Source: Haoranjiania flava
GTDB taxonomy: Bacteria; Bacteroidota; Bacteroidia; Chitinophagales; Chitinophagaceae
Direction of reading: 5' to 3'
DNA: 64,000 bases
Assembly (NCBI RefSeq): GCF_025631005.1
Contig: NZ_JAOTPL010000003.1
Location: 62,001 to 126,000, forward strand
Shown here: positions 63,398 through 64,000 of the stretch, piece after piece
Layout: the number at the start of each line of letters is the position of its first letter
Position numbering within the stretch: position 1 is the first letter of the stretch
The notes under the pieces: generated by a model
What the model was told of the DNA's origin: nothing
The model's input: only the letters and a program-made list of their open reading frames with translations
Database searches by the model: none
Position numbers and translations under genes: made by a program

Positions 63398-64000
63398 TTA
63401 CCAGCCTGTATTCTGCACCAGTAGCTTATTTGTTTTCAGCACATCATTGTCAGGAATAGGCCAGAGGTAGTCCCTTTTCCTAAATACTCTCACTTCCAGG
63501 GGTACTATCTTATAGAATTTATCACCGTTTTCATTCATATTCATGCCGTAGAAAGTGCCGTTGTCTGTAACCTCGGCAATTTTCCATCTGTGGCAATCAA
63601 AATACCGCACGCTTTCAAAAGCAAGTTCTACTCTTCTTTCTCTGCGAATAGCTTGTCTCATTTCTTCCTGTGACGCCGGGGCTGGAAGTTCAGCTGATCC
63701 GTATGCAGGAACGAATGCCCGTTTCCGGATCTTGTTTAAGTAAATGAGAATATCTGCATGACCGGGATTATATTCGTTGAGCGCTTCAGCATAGTCAAGG
63801 TATATTTCTGCTAAACGCAAATATAGACCTCCTTTTCTGCCTCCTGTAATATATCCTTTGCGCACAATATAGCCGGTGGGCGAAACATCCGAGGTGCTTT
63901 GCGAACGTCCTGAATTGCCACTGAACTCCATATTTACCACCACTTCTTTATCGCTACCACTTTGGTTCAGCCAGTAGCTGTTATTGTAGGTTACACCTAC
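63398..64000 (-). CDS. SusD/RagB-type lipoprotein, C-terminal part
   Basis: The last 200 residues of a SusD continuing past the window edge; the frame is open to base 64000. RagB features: YLRLAEIYLDYAEALNEYNP, ERRVELAFESVRYFDCHRWK and the ending KTNKLLVQNTGW. It precedes the discoidin lipoprotein by 34 bp, so a further susC probably lies to the right. Partial because of the window only. Confidence 0.92.
   Translation of the reverse strand, partial: VGVTYNNSYWLNQSGSDKEVVVNMEFSGNSGRSQSTSDVSPTGYIVRKGYITGGRKGGLYLRLAEIYLDYAEALNEYNPGHADILIYLNKIRKRAFVPAYGSAELPAPASQEEMRQAIRRERRVELAFESVRYFDCHRWKIAEVTDNGTFYGMNMNENGDKFYKIVPLEVRVFRKRDYLWPIPDNDVLKTNKLLVQNTGW

Noticed and set aside
1..64000. tRNA, rRNA or known riboswitches
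   Set aside because: No cloverleaf, TTCGANTC-like arm, rRNA stretch or thiamine, cobalamin or other riboswitch core was seen by eye; a covariance search was not possible here.

Overview
The window looks like chromosome from a Bacteroidota bacterium of the Chitinophagaceae/Sphingobacteriia type. The evidence is three SusC/SusD pairs plus the tail of a fourth, an ECF sigma/FecR pair, GH2, GH63 and GH92 glycosidases, many signal-peptidase-II lipoproteins, TAnnTTTG-type -7 promoter boxes, a GldE-like CorC protein and a magnesium-type HemB. No rRNA, tRNA, transposase, integrase or CRISPR array was seen.

Layout. 0-18.6 kb is mostly housekeeping: fabH (cut by the left edge), ruvA, ybeY, feoA, nadD, an Omp85-type outer-membrane protein, a TonB receptor with a beta-helix lipoprotein, two unknown envelope proteins, a PolB-like exonuclease, thiL, a GldE-like protein, a DUF3109 protein, lpxA with an ABC ATPase, a DUF4920 protein and a carboxypeptidase-regulatory-domain protein. 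18.7-37.3 kb is a polysaccharide-utilisation region: a broken lipoprotein gene, sigma factor, FecR, SusC1, SusD1, a two-piece LysO-type transporter, GH2 beta-galactosidase, GH63 lipoprotein, then a decayed stretch ending in a fecR remnant, and SusC2/SusD2. 37.4-52.6 kb is housekeeping again: clpX with two clpP genes, a phosphoesterase, hemB, a TPR protein, the MoxR/DUF58/DUF4350/DUF4129/SpoIIM/RDD membrane cluster and a YeiH transporter. 53-64 kb, all on the minus strand, holds an SGNH hydrolase, a YhcG-type PDDEXK protein, a GH92/SusD3/SusC3 locus, and the end of another locus (F5/8 type C lipoprotein and a partial SusD).

How it fits together. The sigma/FecR pair probably controls SusC1-SusD1 and the glycosidases behind it. 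SusC2 has the same 5' leader and first ~136 residues as SusC1 and carries a fecR 3' end in front of it, so it is probably a duplicated module with a different plug and barrel. The minus-strand locus pairs a SusCD importer with a GH92 alpha-mannosidase.

Most unusual is a dispersed family of 64-82 bp inverted-repeat elements: four in tandem at 16.2-16.6 kb, two at 52.9-53.1 kb and one at 1.2 kb. In one orientation their outer stems pair throughout using G-U wobbles, and inner and spacer hairpins keep their pairing while changing sequence. This points to a structured RNA or REP-like mobile sequence that I cannot match to a named family.
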